This document shows positions 1-7,920 of a stretch of DNA of 64,000 bases, piece after piece. Both the position numbers and the translations under genes were made by a program. Position 1 is the stretch's first letter, and the number at the start of each line of letters is the position of its first letter. This DNA comes from an uncultured Oscillospiraceae bacterium. Its GTDB lineage: Bacteria > Bacillota > Clostridia > Oscillospirales > Oscillospiraceae. The stretch spans positions 62,001-126,000 of the forward strand of contig CAKUAS010000005.1 of assembly GCA_934636655.1 (NCBI GenBank), given 5' to 3'. The notes beneath the pieces were generated by a model. That model was given only the letters and a program-made list of their open reading frames with translations, did not search any database and was not told where the DNA came from.

Positions 1-161
1 CCTGCATAGAATTTGACGAGGTCACGGCACAGAGCCTTATAGAGACTATCGACACTGCGCTGTCCGAATCCGGTACGGATGAGCTCGGCCGGCGCTTTGA
101 GTATATCAAAAATGCCGAAAAGATGAATATCGAGACCGCACGGCGGCTTCTCGGCGAATAA
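1..161 (+). CDS. C-terminal end of an unidentified protein (partial)
   Basis: An open frame runs in from the left edge and stops at a TAA at 159-161. It encodes about 52 residues ending in ARRLLGE. The piece is charged and probably helical, with no motif I can assign. The next gene starts 12 bases downstream after a GGGGG-type ribosome site, so the two are probably co-transcribed. Glycosyltransferase-like tails can look like this, but I do not assign a family. Confidence 0.6.
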   Translation, partial: CIEFDEVTAQSLIETIDTALSESGTDELGRRFEYIKNAEKMNIETARRLLGE

Positions 162-173
162 GGGGGAAACATT

Positions 174-791
174 ATGATAAGAGCGGCGGCACTCGTCTCC
201 GGTGACGGAGCATTGCTACAGACGGTCCTCGATTCGATGTACTTCGGTGAGATCCCGAATTTCGAGTTATCCGCGGTCATATGCACGGAGTCAGACGCTT
301 ATGCGCTGCGCCGTGCGCGCAATTCCGGTGTGGAGGCATTCGTGGTCGAGCCCTCGCTTTTCCCCACAAAGCTCAGCTACAGCATGGCCATATCAAACAA
401 GCTGCGCGATATGGACATTGATCTCGTCATACTCACGGGGTATAATATGCCGCTGGGCGTTATATCTACGCAGTTCCGCAAGCGCATCATCGGCGTATAC
501 CCCTCGCTGATCCCCGCCTTCGTCAATTGCGACGACGCACCCGAGCGCGCTGCGCTCGAACGCGGCTGCCGCGTCACCGGCGCAACGGCGTTTTTCGCGG
601 ATATCGACGGCAACATCGGCCCGATCATTGCCCAGCAGGCCGTGGATATCCTCCCGAACGATACGCCCGAGAGCCTGTCGCGCCGCATCATGGAGGATGC
701 GGAATGGAAGCTGCTCCCCAAGGCCATAATACTCTATTGTCAGAACAGGCTTGAGATCCACGGCGACAGAGTTATCATAAAAGATGAATAA
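174..791 (+). CDS. PurN-like formyltransferase-fold protein, probably catalytically altered
   Basis: The 205-residue protein follows the phosphoribosylglycinamide formyltransferase fold: an N-terminal Rossmann-like start (AAALVSGDGALLQTVL), a middle block YPSLIPAF around residues 109-116, and a late DIDGNIGPII block at 143-152. PurN uses Asn-x-His-Pro-Ser-Leu-Leu-Pro and a later Asp. Here the Asn position is Gly107 and the His position is Tyr109, while the late Asp (about 145) is kept. Genuine GAR formylation is therefore doubtful. No other purine genes are nearby, and the next gene is a small metallochaperone. The fold assignment is fairly sure; the function is open. Confidence 0.72.
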   Translation: MIRAAALVSGDGALLQTVLDSMYFGEIPNFELSAVICTESDAYALRRARNSGVEAFVVEPSLFPTKLSYSMAISNKLRDMDIDLVILTGYNMPLGVISTQFRKRIIGVYPSLIPAFVNCDDAPERAALERGCRVTGATAFFADIDGNIGPIIAQQAVDILPNDTPESLSRRIMEDAEWKLLPKAIILYCQNRLEIHGDRVIIKDE

Positions 792-806
792 ACAGGAGGG
801 TTAACT

Positions 807-1007
807 ATGGAAATAACAATGAAAATAGAAGGCATGCAGTGCGGTCACTGCTCGTCGCGCGTCAAGGGTGCGCTTGAAAAGGTCGAGGGTGTTGCCTCCG
901 CAGAGGTCAGTCACGAGACCGGTATTGCCGTTGTCAAAGGCGAAAATCTGAACGCGGCCGCATTGAAAACGGCGGTCGAAAATCAGGGCTTCGACGTAGT
1001 AGGCTGA
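807..1007 (+). CDS. CopZ-like heavy-metal-associated (HMA) domain protein
   Basis: A 66-residue single HMA domain with the metal site GMQCGHC (Cys12 and Cys15) and the expected beta-alpha-beta-beta-alpha-beta pattern. Such proteins carry Cu(I) or a similar soft metal in the cytoplasm to P-type ATPases or regulators. The ATG follows an AGGAGG-type site. It lies 15 bases after the PurN-like gene and is closed by a strong terminator, so it is the last gene of that unit. A heavy-metal ATPase at 26.5 kb is a possible partner, but nothing links them directly. Confidence 0.85.
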   Translation: MEITMKIEGMQCGHCSSRVKGALEKVEGVASAEVSHETGIAVVKGENLNAAALKTAVENQGFDVVG

Positions 1008-1017
1008 GGCCTGACAT

Positions 1018-1056
1018 AAAAAGAGAGTGCAGACAATGTCTGCACTCTCTTTTTAT
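1018..1056. terminator. Bidirectional intrinsic terminator
   Basis: Perfect stem AAGAGAGTGCAGACA / TGTCTGCACTCTCTT with A and T runs on both sides. It serves the convergent HMA gene (+) and ECF S-component gene (-). The same GAGAGTGCAGA stem recurs at 37.3 and 40.9 kb. Confidence 0.85.
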
Positions 1057-1074
1057 AAGGGTATTGAGACCTCG

Positions 1075-1584
1075 TCAAGTCGTCTCGAAATACTTGGTTT
1101 TGGAGAGGGCTAGGAACAGTGCCGTACCGGCGATGACGCCGAACGCGCCCTGGATGCAGTTCATCGGCACACCGCCGACAGCCGCCGCGCCGTAGCCGAG
1201 GATGAGCGCCTCGTACGCGAGGTAGCCGAGCACCATGAAGATCTCGCCGACCAGACCGGCGACGATCGCGCGCACGGGCAGGGATCTTATGAATTTGCAG
1301 TTGAGCAGAAGTCCGCCGAGCAGCGCCACTATGAATTTTATTGCAAATGTGCCGGGAACGAACTGGCCGTAGCCTGCGAGCAGGTCGGCAAGGCCCGAGC
1401 CGAGTCCGGCCGCCGCCGCGCCCCACCACGGGCCGAGCAGGAACGCCGAAAGCAGTACGACAGCGTCACCCGCGTGGATGTAGCCGCCGATCGGCGTCGG
1501 AATACGTATGACCATCGTCGCTACGCAGCTGAGAGCTGCAAACAGCGCCGCAAATACCAGCTTTTTGATCGTCTTGTCCTTCAT
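1075..1584 (-). CDS. ECF transporter S component (substrate unknown)
   Basis: A 169-residue, very hydrophobic protein with about five or six membrane segments. The N-terminal KKLVFAALFAALSCVAT and the GGYIHAGDAVVLLSAFLLGP block are typical of energy-coupling-factor substrate-binding subunits for vitamins or similar compounds. It needs a shared EcfA/A'/T module, which is not in this window. I chose the ATG at 1584 because AAGGAG precedes it; a longer frame would translate a repeat element. A promoter at 1771-1799 and a foldable leader suggest ligand control. The substrate cannot be told from sequence. Confidence 0.8.
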   Translation of the reverse strand: MKDKTIKKLVFAALFAALSCVATMVIRIPTPIGGYIHAGDAVVLLSAFLLGPWWGAAAAGLGSGLADLLAGYGQFVPGTFAIKFIVALLGGLLLNCKFIRSLPVRAIVAGLVGEIFMVLGYLAYEALILGYGAAAVGGVPMNCIQGAFGVIAGTALFLALSKTKYFETT

Positions 1585-1601
1585 TATCCTTACTCCTTTT
1601 A

Positions 1602-1676
1602 ATAGCGCATTCGGGCTGTGCCGATACGGAGCTTTCGGAAGCCCGGTATCGGGACTGCGGAGAAAACCGCAAAGCC
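1602..1676. repeat. Copy of the dispersed TIR repeat (partial)
   Basis: Contains GCGCATTCGGGCTGTGCCGATACGG and CCCGGTATCGGGA, matching the end arm of the family seen at 17.2, 39.1 and 46.5 kb. It lies just upstream of the S-component ribosome site, which begins where the element's A-run ends. Confidence 0.6.
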
Positions 1677-1692
1677 CTGCGCACATTGGAAT

Positions 1693-1761
1693 ACATCATA
1701 AACCAACGGCTGCCAAGCAGAAAAGTACTTTTAAATCCCACCAATTTCGTCGGTTAGATGT
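1693..1761 (-). promoter_or_regulatory. Structured 5' leader of the ECF S-component mRNA (candidate riboswitch)
   Basis: On the minus strand the ends pair as ACATC/GATGT, AACC/GGTT and ACG/CGT. They enclose about 40 bases with an AAAAGTACTTTT self-complementary segment. It lies 3' of the predicted promoter. S-component genes are frequent riboswitch targets. I could not match it to the THF, TPP, FMN or preQ1 consensus from memory, so the class is unassigned. Confidence 0.35.
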
Positions 1762-1770
1762 GATAATCGA

Positions 1771-1799
1771 ACTATAATACATAATGTCGGACTTGTCAA
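1771..1799 (-). promoter_or_regulatory. Sigma-A-type promoter for the ECF S component
   Basis: Reading the minus strand: TTGACA, a 17-base spacer, TATAGT. Both hexamers are close to consensus and the promoter faces the S-component gene about 190 bases away. Confidence 0.7.
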
Positions 1800-1891
1800 T
1801 ACCTAATATTAAATATTAGGTGCGTTTTTGTGTGCTTCTACGCAGCCGCGTTAAAACACCTCAAAAAATCGCTCCCTATGTCGCACCGCCC

Positions 1892-3544
1892 TTAAGGGAA
1901 GGCTATTGTTATCGTTGTGCCCTTGCCGGGGACGGAGCTGACGGATATCTGCGCGTTGTGCAGTGCGGCGGCATGCTTTACGATGGAAAGGCCGAGACCC
2001 GTTCCGCCGACCTCGCGAGAGTGGCTCTTGTCGACGCGGTAAAAACGCTCAAAAATGCGCTCCTGCTGCTCGAGCGGGATCCCGATGCCGTTATCCTCGA
2101 CGGTGAGCAGAGCCTTTGCGCCCTCGTGCCGTACGTTCACATGTACAAATCCGCCGGGACGATTATATTTTATCGCGTTTTCGCAGAGGTTGTGGACTAT
2201 CGCGTCAAGAAGCTGCGGAATGCCGTTTATGACGGCGCTTTCTCCGGAAACGCTGAGCTTCACCTCGGCGTTTTCGGCGGTCTGGGCAAGGTTATTTGCC
2301 TCGCGCCGCGCAACCGCGAGGAGGTCGACATCCTCACGCTGCATATCCTCCGCTCCCTCGTCGAGATGCGAAAGCTTTATTATGTCGTCGATGAGCGCGG
2401 TCATGCGTTTGGCTTCGGACTGTATGCGGCTGAGAAACTGCGGCACATCCTCGGGCTTCACGATACCGTTTGCAAGAAGCTCCGCGCTGCCGGAGATCGT
2501 GTGCAGCGGCGTTTTCAGCTCGTGCGAGACATTGGCGGAGAACTCGCGCCGCAGCTGCTCGGCCTTTTCCTTTTCGGTCGTGTCGAGCATAAGAAGTACG
2601 ACGCCCGTGACCTTGTCGCCGGATGAAACGGGGCTTGCGTAGAACCTGTAGCTCACGCCGCCGAGGGTGATGTGTGCCTCGCAGTGCTCGCCGCCGAGCG
2701 CTTTTCCGACGATCTCGTGCAGCTGCGGCGCGGAGCTCAGCGAAAGGATGTCCTTTCCGATGCAGTAGCGGCTTATATCGAGGATCTTGGTCGCCGACTT
2801 GTTGATGCTCAGGACACTGCGCTGCTCGTTCAAAAGCACCAGCCCCTCGGTCATGCTGCCGGTGGCGGCATCGAACTCGTCGCGGCGGCGGCGCAGCTCG
2901 GTCTCCTGTTCGCGCAGCTGGTTTTGCTGGCTGCGCAGCTTGTCGGTCAGGGGCGCAAGCTCGGGGTAGGTGTCGATCTTTTCGGCATCGTCAAGGCTCA
3001 TCTCGTTCAAGGGCTTTACGATGCGCTTGGACATGCGCGAGGCCAGATACAGCGACAGCAGCAGTGCCAGAAGCGCGATTATGATGACCGGCTGTATCAT
3101 GCCGAGGATGAGCGTCAGCGGCGTGTACTGCATGTCGGAAATGCGCAGCACCGTGCCGTCGGACAGGCGGTCGGCTGAATAAAGCTGCCGCTCCATGAGC
3201 GTCGTGGAGTATCGCATGCTCTCGCCGTGACCGGTTTTGAGCGCCTGCTGCACCTCTTCGCGGTCGGCGTGGTTTTCCATGTCCGTCTGCTCTGCCTGAC
3301 TGTCGTACAAAACGGTGCCGTCGGCAGCTATCCATGTTACGCGGCAGCCGGAAATGTCCATATCGTCAAAGTAGCTCTCGCCGGAGGTTTCAACACCCTG
3401 TGCGGCGAGGTGGGTCTGCATGTTGAGCTGATCCATCTGCTTATTTGAAAAGTATTCGTACAATACACCCGTTATCAGCACGAACGACGCCAGCAGTACG
3501 ACCGCGGCGACGGTGAAGATCGAGCGGAAAATGCGTTTTGTCAT
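1892..3544 (-). CDS. PhoR-type membrane sensor histidine kinase
   Basis: A 550-residue kinase. One membrane segment lies near residues 7-29 and a second near 143-168, flanking an extracytoplasmic sensor. A PAS-like region (about 225-325) follows, then HisKA with FSANVSHELKTPLH (phospho-accepting His), then a HATPase with the N box NLCENAIKYN, G1 DNGIGIP and G2 GTGLGLSIV. This order is that of PhoR. It starts 3 bases after the stop of the response regulator at 3548-4222, so the two form one operon. A role in phosphate sensing is inferred from architecture only; no pst genes are in the window. Confidence 0.88.
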   Translation of the reverse strand: MTKRIFRSIFTVAAVVLLASFVLITGVLYEYFSNKQMDQLNMQTHLAAQGVETSGESYFDDMDISGCRVTWIAADGTVLYDSQAEQTDMENHADREEVQQALKTGHGESMRYSTTLMERQLYSADRLSDGTVLRISDMQYTPLTLILGMIQPVIIIALLALLLSLYLASRMSKRIVKPLNEMSLDDAEKIDTYPELAPLTDKLRSQQNQLREQETELRRRRDEFDAATGSMTEGLVLLNEQRSVLSINKSATKILDISRYCIGKDILSLSSAPQLHEIVGKALGGEHCEAHITLGGVSYRFYASPVSSGDKVTGVVLLMLDTTEKEKAEQLRREFSANVSHELKTPLHTISGSAELLANGIVKPEDVPQFLSRIQSEAKRMTALIDDIIKLSHLDEGAEDMQREDVDLLAVARREANNLAQTAENAEVKLSVSGESAVINGIPQLLDAIVHNLCENAIKYNRPGGFVHVNVRHEGAKALLTVEDNGIGIPLEQQERIFERFYRVDKSHSREVGGTGLGLSIVKHAAALHNAQISVSSVPGKGTTITIAFP

Positions 3545-3547
3545 ACT

Positions 3548-4222
3548 CTACGCCTCCATTCGGTAGCCTACGCCGCGCACCGTGCGGATATACGCGCCGC
3601 ACCTGCCGAGCTTCTGGCGCAGTGTGCCGACGTGAACGTCGACCGTGCGCGTTTCACCCAGAAAGTCCTCGCACCAGACCGATGACAGAAGCTGCTCGCG
3701 CGTGAATGCTCTGCCGGGGTTAGTCATAAACGTGTGCAGCAGTTCGTGTTCCTTGAGCGTGAGCTGAACGCGCTGCCCGCATGAGGTAACGGTGTGCTCG
3801 TTTAGATTCATTTCAAGCTCGCCGAAGCGCAGAAGCTGCGGCTTGTTCTCGGGCGTTTTGCCGCTGCGGCGCAGCACCGCGCGCACGCGCGATACCATCT
3901 CCATCATGCCGAAGGGCTTTGCCAGATAGTCGTCCGCACCGAGGTCAAGGCCGATGACCTTGTCGTACTCGTTGCCCTTGGCCGTGGCCATGATGACGGG
4001 AATGTCGGCCGTACGAGGCTCTGCCTTCAGCCGCTTGAGTATGGAGATGCCGTCCTCGCCGGGGAGCATGATGTCAAGCATTATGAGCTCGGGCGTCGTG
4101 TCCGCGAGCGCCGTGTAAAATTCCTTTGCGTTCTCAAAGCCCGCGGCCTGAAAGCCTGAGGCGTTGAGCGTGTATATCATAAGATCTCGGATGCCTGCGT
4201 CGTCTTCAACACAAAATATCAT
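3548..4222 (-). CDS. OmpR/PhoB-family response regulator
   Basis: Receiver domain with the acidic pair VEDD, phospho-accepting Asp in IMLDIMLPGEDG and the conserved Lys in LAKPFG, followed by a winged-helix DNA-binding domain ending in RTVRGVGYRMEA. About 224 residues, normal for the family. GAGG sits 8 bases before the ATG at 4222, better than the upstream ATG at 4228. It is first in a two-gene operon with the PhoR-type kinase, its likely phosphodonor. Confidence 0.88.
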   Translation of the reverse strand: MIFCVEDDAGIRDLMIYTLNASGFQAAGFENAKEFYTALADTTPELIMLDIMLPGEDGISILKRLKAEPRTADIPVIMATAKGNEYDKVIGLDLGADDYLAKPFGMMEMVSRVRAVLRRSGKTPENKPQLLRFGELEMNLNEHTVTSCGQRVQLTLKEHELLHTFMTNPGRAFTREQLLSSVWCEDFLGETRTVDVHVGTLRQKLGRCGAYIRTVRGVGYRMEA

Positions 4223-4315
4223 TGTCATTACCTCGCTTTGCCTCTTCTTATGCTTGATTTTAAATGTAAAGCGTAATGTAAAATAGCGCCGGAATGTAAA
4301 GCTTGTGTAAAATTG

Positions 4316-4352
4316 GCGGCGCATTAAGGCTGTACCGATACGGTGATTGTGC
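4316..4352. repeat. End arm of the dispersed TIR repeat
   Basis: GGCGCATTAAGGCTGTACCGATACGG matches the terminal arm of the family almost exactly (compare 39465-39487 in reverse complement). It lies upstream of the response regulator, next to its probable promoter. Confidence 0.65.
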
Positions 4353-4377
4353 ACACCACTGGCTATCAGCTAACATT

Positions 4378-4404
4378 AAAAAAGGCGAGCCTGGGCCCGC
4401 CTTT
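4378..4404 (-). terminator. Intrinsic terminator after wecB
   Basis: Stem AAAGGCG/CGCCTTT with an inner GGGCC/GGCTC pairing, followed on the minus strand by TTTTTTAATG. It closes the leftward trpS-wecA-wecB run. Confidence 0.75.
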
Positions 4405-4443
4405 ATGTTGTTGATGTCTCATTGATGCAGATTTGCTGTTTCC

Positions 4444-4514
4444 GCCGCGGCTTCGATAACGGGCTTGCGCAATATGAGTATCCGTAGGTGTATCAATGCG
4501 CTACTGAAAATTCG
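4444..4514. repeat. End arm of the dispersed TIR repeat, supplying the wecB C-terminus
   Basis: TTCGATAACGGGCTTGCGCAATATGAGTATCCG and then AATGCGCTACTGAAAA, the terminal arm in reverse orientation. The wecB frame enters it and ends EFSVAH-stop. Confidence 0.7.
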
Positions 4515-5641
4515 GAGGGTCTGGTCTCACGAAGGCCGAACGAGAACTCTATCGCGTCGGCGATGCGTTCGCAGGCGTGCCCGTCACCGTAGGGGTTCAC
4601 GGCGTGCGCCATACGCTGATACATCTCGCCGCCGGTGAGAAGCTCCGACGCGTCGCGGATGATATCCCCGCGCTCAACACCGGTGAGCTTGACGGTGCCG
4701 GCCACAACGGCCTCAGGGCGTTCGGTCTCTTTTCGCAGGACGAGGACGGGCTTGCCCAGCGAGGGCGCTTCCTCCTGAATGCCGCCGGAGTCGGTCATGA
4801 CCATGTAGCTTGCGCTCATGAGCCGGTGCATGTCCATCGCGTCCAAAGGCTCGATGAGATGGACGTTTTCAAGGTCGGCAAGCTGCTCGCTTGCTGCGCC
4901 GCGCACGACCGGCGACAGGTGCACGGGGTAGACGATCTCAACGTCCGGGTGCGACAGGGCAACTTCGCGGACGGCGGAGAATATGTTTTTCATCGGCTCG
5001 CCGTAGTTCTCCCTGCGGTGGCAGGTCATTGCTATTACGCGCTTTGAAAAGTCGATGCCTTGAAGCTCCGGCGATGTGAAGCCGCCGTCGCCGACTGTGT
5101 ATTTCATTGCGTCGATGACGGTGTTTCCGGTTACGAAAATGTCGCCGGTAACGGCCTCTGCGCGGAGGTTTTCGGCATTTTTAGCCGTCGGCGCGAAGTG
5201 CAGCGTAGCAAGACGGCCGACGAGGCAGCGGTTCATCTCCTCGGGGAAGGGGCTGTATCGGTCATAGGTGCGCAGTCCGGCCTCGACGTGGCCTACGGGG
5301 ATCTTAGCGTAAAACGCGGCCAGAGCCGCGGAAAAAGTTGTGCTTGTATCGCCATGGACGAGGACGAGATCGGGCTTGAAGTCGGCAAAGCAGCCCTCCA
5401 GACCCTTGAGCGCCTTGACAGTGACGTCCGTGAGGGTCTGATTCCTGCCCATGATGTTGAGATCGGCATCGGCCCTGAGGCCGAAGCAGTTCATGACGGA
5501 ATCGAGCATCTCGCGGTGCTGCGCGGTGACGCAGATGAGGCTTTCTATGCTCTCGCGGCGCTGAAGCTCCAGCGCGAGCGGCGCCATTTTTATCGCTTCC
5601 GGACGCGTGCCGAAAACGGACATGACTTTAAGCTTACTCAT
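4493..5641 (-). CDS. wecB: UDP-N-acetylglucosamine 2-epimerase (non-hydrolysing)
   Basis: A 382-residue GT-B-fold enzyme that interconverts UDP-GlcNAc and UDP-ManNAc for cell-wall polysaccharide or teichoic-acid linkage units. Family landmarks: FGTRPEAIKM at the N-terminus, HGDTSTTFSAAL, HVEAGLRTYD, FPEEMNR, CHRRENYG and DSGGIQEEAPSLGKPVLVLR. The ATG at 5641 overlaps the end of the wecA-like gene by 8 bases, so translation is coupled. The final residues EFSVAH come from a repeat-element end and are not part of the family core. Confidence 0.93.
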   Translation of the reverse strand: MSKLKVMSVFGTRPEAIKMAPLALELQRRESIESLICVTAQHREMLDSVMNCFGLRADADLNIMGRNQTLTDVTVKALKGLEGCFADFKPDLVLVHGDTSTTFSAALAAFYAKIPVGHVEAGLRTYDRYSPFPEEMNRCLVGRLATLHFAPTAKNAENLRAEAVTGDIFVTGNTVIDAMKYTVGDGGFTSPELQGIDFSKRVIAMTCHRRENYGEPMKNIFSAVREVALSHPDVEIVYPVHLSPVVRGAASEQLADLENVHLIEPLDAMDMHRLMSASYMVMTDSGGIQEEAPSLGKPVLVLRKETERPEAVVAGTVKLTGVERGDIIRDASELLTGGEMYQRMAHAVNPYGDGHACERIADAIEFSFGLRETRPSEFSVAH

Positions 5642-6749
5642 TGGTTCCACCGTCCTCTTCCGTCTCTTCCGCCGGCTTTTCGTGCGGCAGCGGATGGATG
5701 TTATTGTTGTTCCTGAACACGAACAGCCACACGCATACGGCGATCGCAAACGCTATGATCGCAACGACGATGCGTACGATACCCGTCGATGCCAGCAGAA
5801 CTGCCGCAAGGCCGAGTATGGCCGACACCGCGTACAATACGGCGACCGCCTGCTTCTGGTTAAGCCCCATGTCCAGCAGTTTGTGATGGAAATGTCCTCT
5901 GTCGGCGTGGAAAGGGCTCTGCCCGTGCAGGATGCGGCGCGTAAAGGCGAATATAGTGTCCGAAAGCGGAACGGCCAGCGCGAGCACCGGCAGTACAAAG
6001 GTGACTATGGCGTAGAACTTGAACATGCCGATGACGGATACCGTCGCAAGGACGTAGCCCAAAAGCAGCGCACCGGTATCGCCCATGAAAATCTTCGCGG
6101 GGTTTAAGTTATACGGGATAAAGCCGAGGCAGCCGCCGACGAGCGCCGCGAGTATGACGGCGACGTTTATGTTCGCATCCGACACCAGGAGCGACACGAC
6201 GAGCATCGTCATCGACGCTATCGCCGAAACGCCGCAGGCAAGGCCGTCAAGGCCGTCGATGAGGTTTACGGAGTTTGTAACGCCGACTATCCACAGTATC
6301 GTTACGGGAACCGCGAGAATGCCGATGGTGACGGCCTGCTCACTCGTTATGAGCAGGGGGTTTGACACGACGTTTATGATAACGCCGGACAAAACGGCGA
6401 TGACTGCCGCAACTATCTGAACGCAGAACTTGAGCCATGCGTTGAGGTTCATCACGTCGTCGATCGCGCCGACGACAACGATGAGTATAGCGCCCAGCAG
6501 TATCCCGCGCACCTGCGGAGTGATGTTTGCAAACAGCAGCACCGACAGCAGAAAGCCGAGGAATATCGCAAGTCCGCCCATACGCGGAATGGGGTGGCTG
6601 TGTATGTGGCGCTTTTTGTCCGGAATGTCGATCGCGCCGACCTTTTTTGCAAAGGAGCTGACAACGGGCGTTGCTGCAAAAGAAATGATAAACGCGACGA
6701 CGAGCGCGAGCAATATGTTCTTCCAAACGTCAAAACTGAGATCTATCAT
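5634..6749 (-). CDS. wecA: WecA/TagO-type undecaprenyl-phosphate GlcNAc-1-phosphate transferase
   Basis: A 371-residue polytopic enzyme of the MraY/WecA family. It attaches GlcNAc-1-P to undecaprenyl phosphate at the inner membrane face, the first step of teichoic-acid-like or exopolysaccharide assembly. Visible motifs are GAIDDVMNL, NLIDGLDGLACG, MGDTGALLLGY and the histidine-rich loop HFHHKLLDMGL. GGAG sits 8 bases before the ATG. It overlaps wecB and lies 35 bases after trpS. MraY is less likely because no peptidoglycan genes adjoin and the partner is an epimerase. Confidence 0.9.
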   Translation of the reverse strand: MIDLSFDVWKNILLALVVAFIISFAATPVVSSFAKKVGAIDIPDKKRHIHSHPIPRMGGLAIFLGFLLSVLLFANITPQVRGILLGAILIVVVGAIDDVMNLNAWLKFCVQIVAAVIAVLSGVIINVVSNPLLITSEQAVTIGILAVPVTILWIVGVTNSVNLIDGLDGLACGVSAIASMTMLVVSLLVSDANINVAVILAALVGGCLGFIPYNLNPAKIFMGDTGALLLGYVLATVSVIGMFKFYAIVTFVLPVLALAVPLSDTIFAFTRRILHGQSPFHADRGHFHHKLLDMGLNQKQAVAVLYAVSAILGLAAVLLASTGIVRIVVAIIAFAIAVCVWLFVFRNNNNIHPLPHEKPAEETEEDGGTNE

Positions 6750-6784
6750 ATTTATATCTCCGTGGACTGTCTATATTTATAATG

Positions 6785-7795
6785 TTAAAAAGGCTTTTCG
6801 ACCAGTCCGACCTTTTTATAGACCTTGCGGAGGGTCTTGCGGGCAATGAAGCTTGCCTTCTGTGCGCCCTCGGTGTAGACGCTGCACAGATATGCCTTGT
6901 CGCTTAAAAGGCGTGTTGCCTCCTCGCGTATGGGGCGCAGCGTCTCGATGACAGCGTCGCCGACGGCGGGCTTGAACACGCCGTAGCCCTGACCGGCGAA
7001 TTCCTTTTCGATTTCCTCAAAGCTCTTGCCGGTGACGGCCGAGTAGATGTTCATGAGGTTTGAAACGCCGGGCTTGTTGACCATGTCGAAATGCACGCAG
7101 TTTTCGGTGTCCGAATCCGTGACGGCGCGCTTGAACTTGCGGGCGATATCCTCCGGCTTTTCCATGAGGAAAACGCAGCCGTTGGGGTCGGATTTGCTCA
7201 TCTTCGCCGTGGGATTTCCGAGACCCATGACGCGCGCACCTGCTTTGGGAACGTAAGCCTCGGGGACCTTGAAGGTCTCGCCGTAGATGTTATTGAAGCG
7301 CACGGCGATGTCGCGCGTAAGCTCGCAGTGCTGGCGCTGATCCTCGCCGACGGGAACGTAATCTGCCTGATACAGCAGAATATCCGCCGCCATGAGGCTG
7401 GGGTAGGTGAACAGGCCGCCGTTTATGTTGTCGGCGTTTTTTGCGCACTTGTCCTTGAACTGCGTCATGCGGCTCAGCTCGCCGAACATGGTGTAGCAGT
7501 TTAATATCCAGCCGAGCTCTGCGTGCTCGTGCACGTGGCTCTGCAAAAACAGTACGTTTTTCTCCGGATCTATGCCGCAGGCGATGTACTGCGCAAGCTG
7601 CTCGAGGCTGCGGCGGCGAAGCAGCTTGGGATCCTGGCGCACGGTGAGCGTGTGCAGGTCTGCCATGAAGTAATAGCAGTCAAACTCCTCGGCTCTCGCG
7701 CCCCAGTTTTTCACCGCGCCGAGGTAGTTTCCGAGGTGCAGATCACCCGAGGGCTGGATGCCCGACAGCATTATTTTCTTTTTTATCTCTTCCAT
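6785..7795 (-). CDS. trpS: Tryptophanyl-tRNA synthetase
   Basis: 336 residues, the usual length for this class Ic enzyme, which charges tRNA-Trp. The HIGH-type motif is SGDLHLGNYLG and the KMSKS motif is KMSKSDPN. A ribosome site AGGAG precedes the ATG at 7795. The leader is too short for a T-box, which is often found at trpS in Firmicutes. It is first in a leftward run with wecA and wecB. Its promoter shares -35 bases with the divergent gltX promoter. Confidence 0.96.
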   Translation of the reverse strand: MEEIKKKIMLSGIQPSGDLHLGNYLGAVKNWGARAEEFDCYYFMADLHTLTVRQDPKLLRRRSLEQLAQYIACGIDPEKNVLFLQSHVHEHAELGWILNCYTMFGELSRMTQFKDKCAKNADNINGGLFTYPSLMAADILLYQADYVPVGEDQRQHCELTRDIAVRFNNIYGETFKVPEAYVPKAGARVMGLGNPTAKMSKSDPNGCVFLMEKPEDIARKFKRAVTDSDTENCVHFDMVNKPGVSNLMNIYSAVTGKSFEEIEKEFAGQGYGVFKPAVGDAVIETLRPIREEATRLLSDKAYLCSVYTEGAQKASFIARKTLRKVYKKVGLVEKPF

Positions 7796-7838
7796 TTTTG
7801 TTGTCTCCTAAATTATAAAGCCAATAATACAATTTATT

Positions 7839-7867
7839 ATTCTACCATTTTACTTCTCACTTGACAA
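7839..7867 (-). promoter_or_regulatory. Promoter of trpS, -35 overlapping the gltX -35
   Basis: On the minus strand TTGTCA, a 17-base spacer, TAGAAT. The -35 box (7862-7867) covers five of the six bases of the opposite-strand gltX -35 box (7861-7866). Confidence 0.65.
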
Positions 7868-7889
7868 CCGCCAAAAAGCATTTTACACT
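7861..7889 (+). promoter_or_regulatory. Promoter of gltX
   Basis: TTGACA, a 17-base spacer, TACACT. It lies 31 bases before the chosen gltX start and is divergent from the trpS promoter with interlocked -35 boxes. Confidence 0.7.
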
Positions 7890-7920
7890 GTTTGTATCTA
7901 TGATTTCGGAGGAAAAGTTT

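Noticed and set aside
1693..1761. THF, TPP, FMN or preQ1 riboswitch identity for the S-component leader
   Set aside because: None of their conserved cores could be found by eye; left as unassigned structure.
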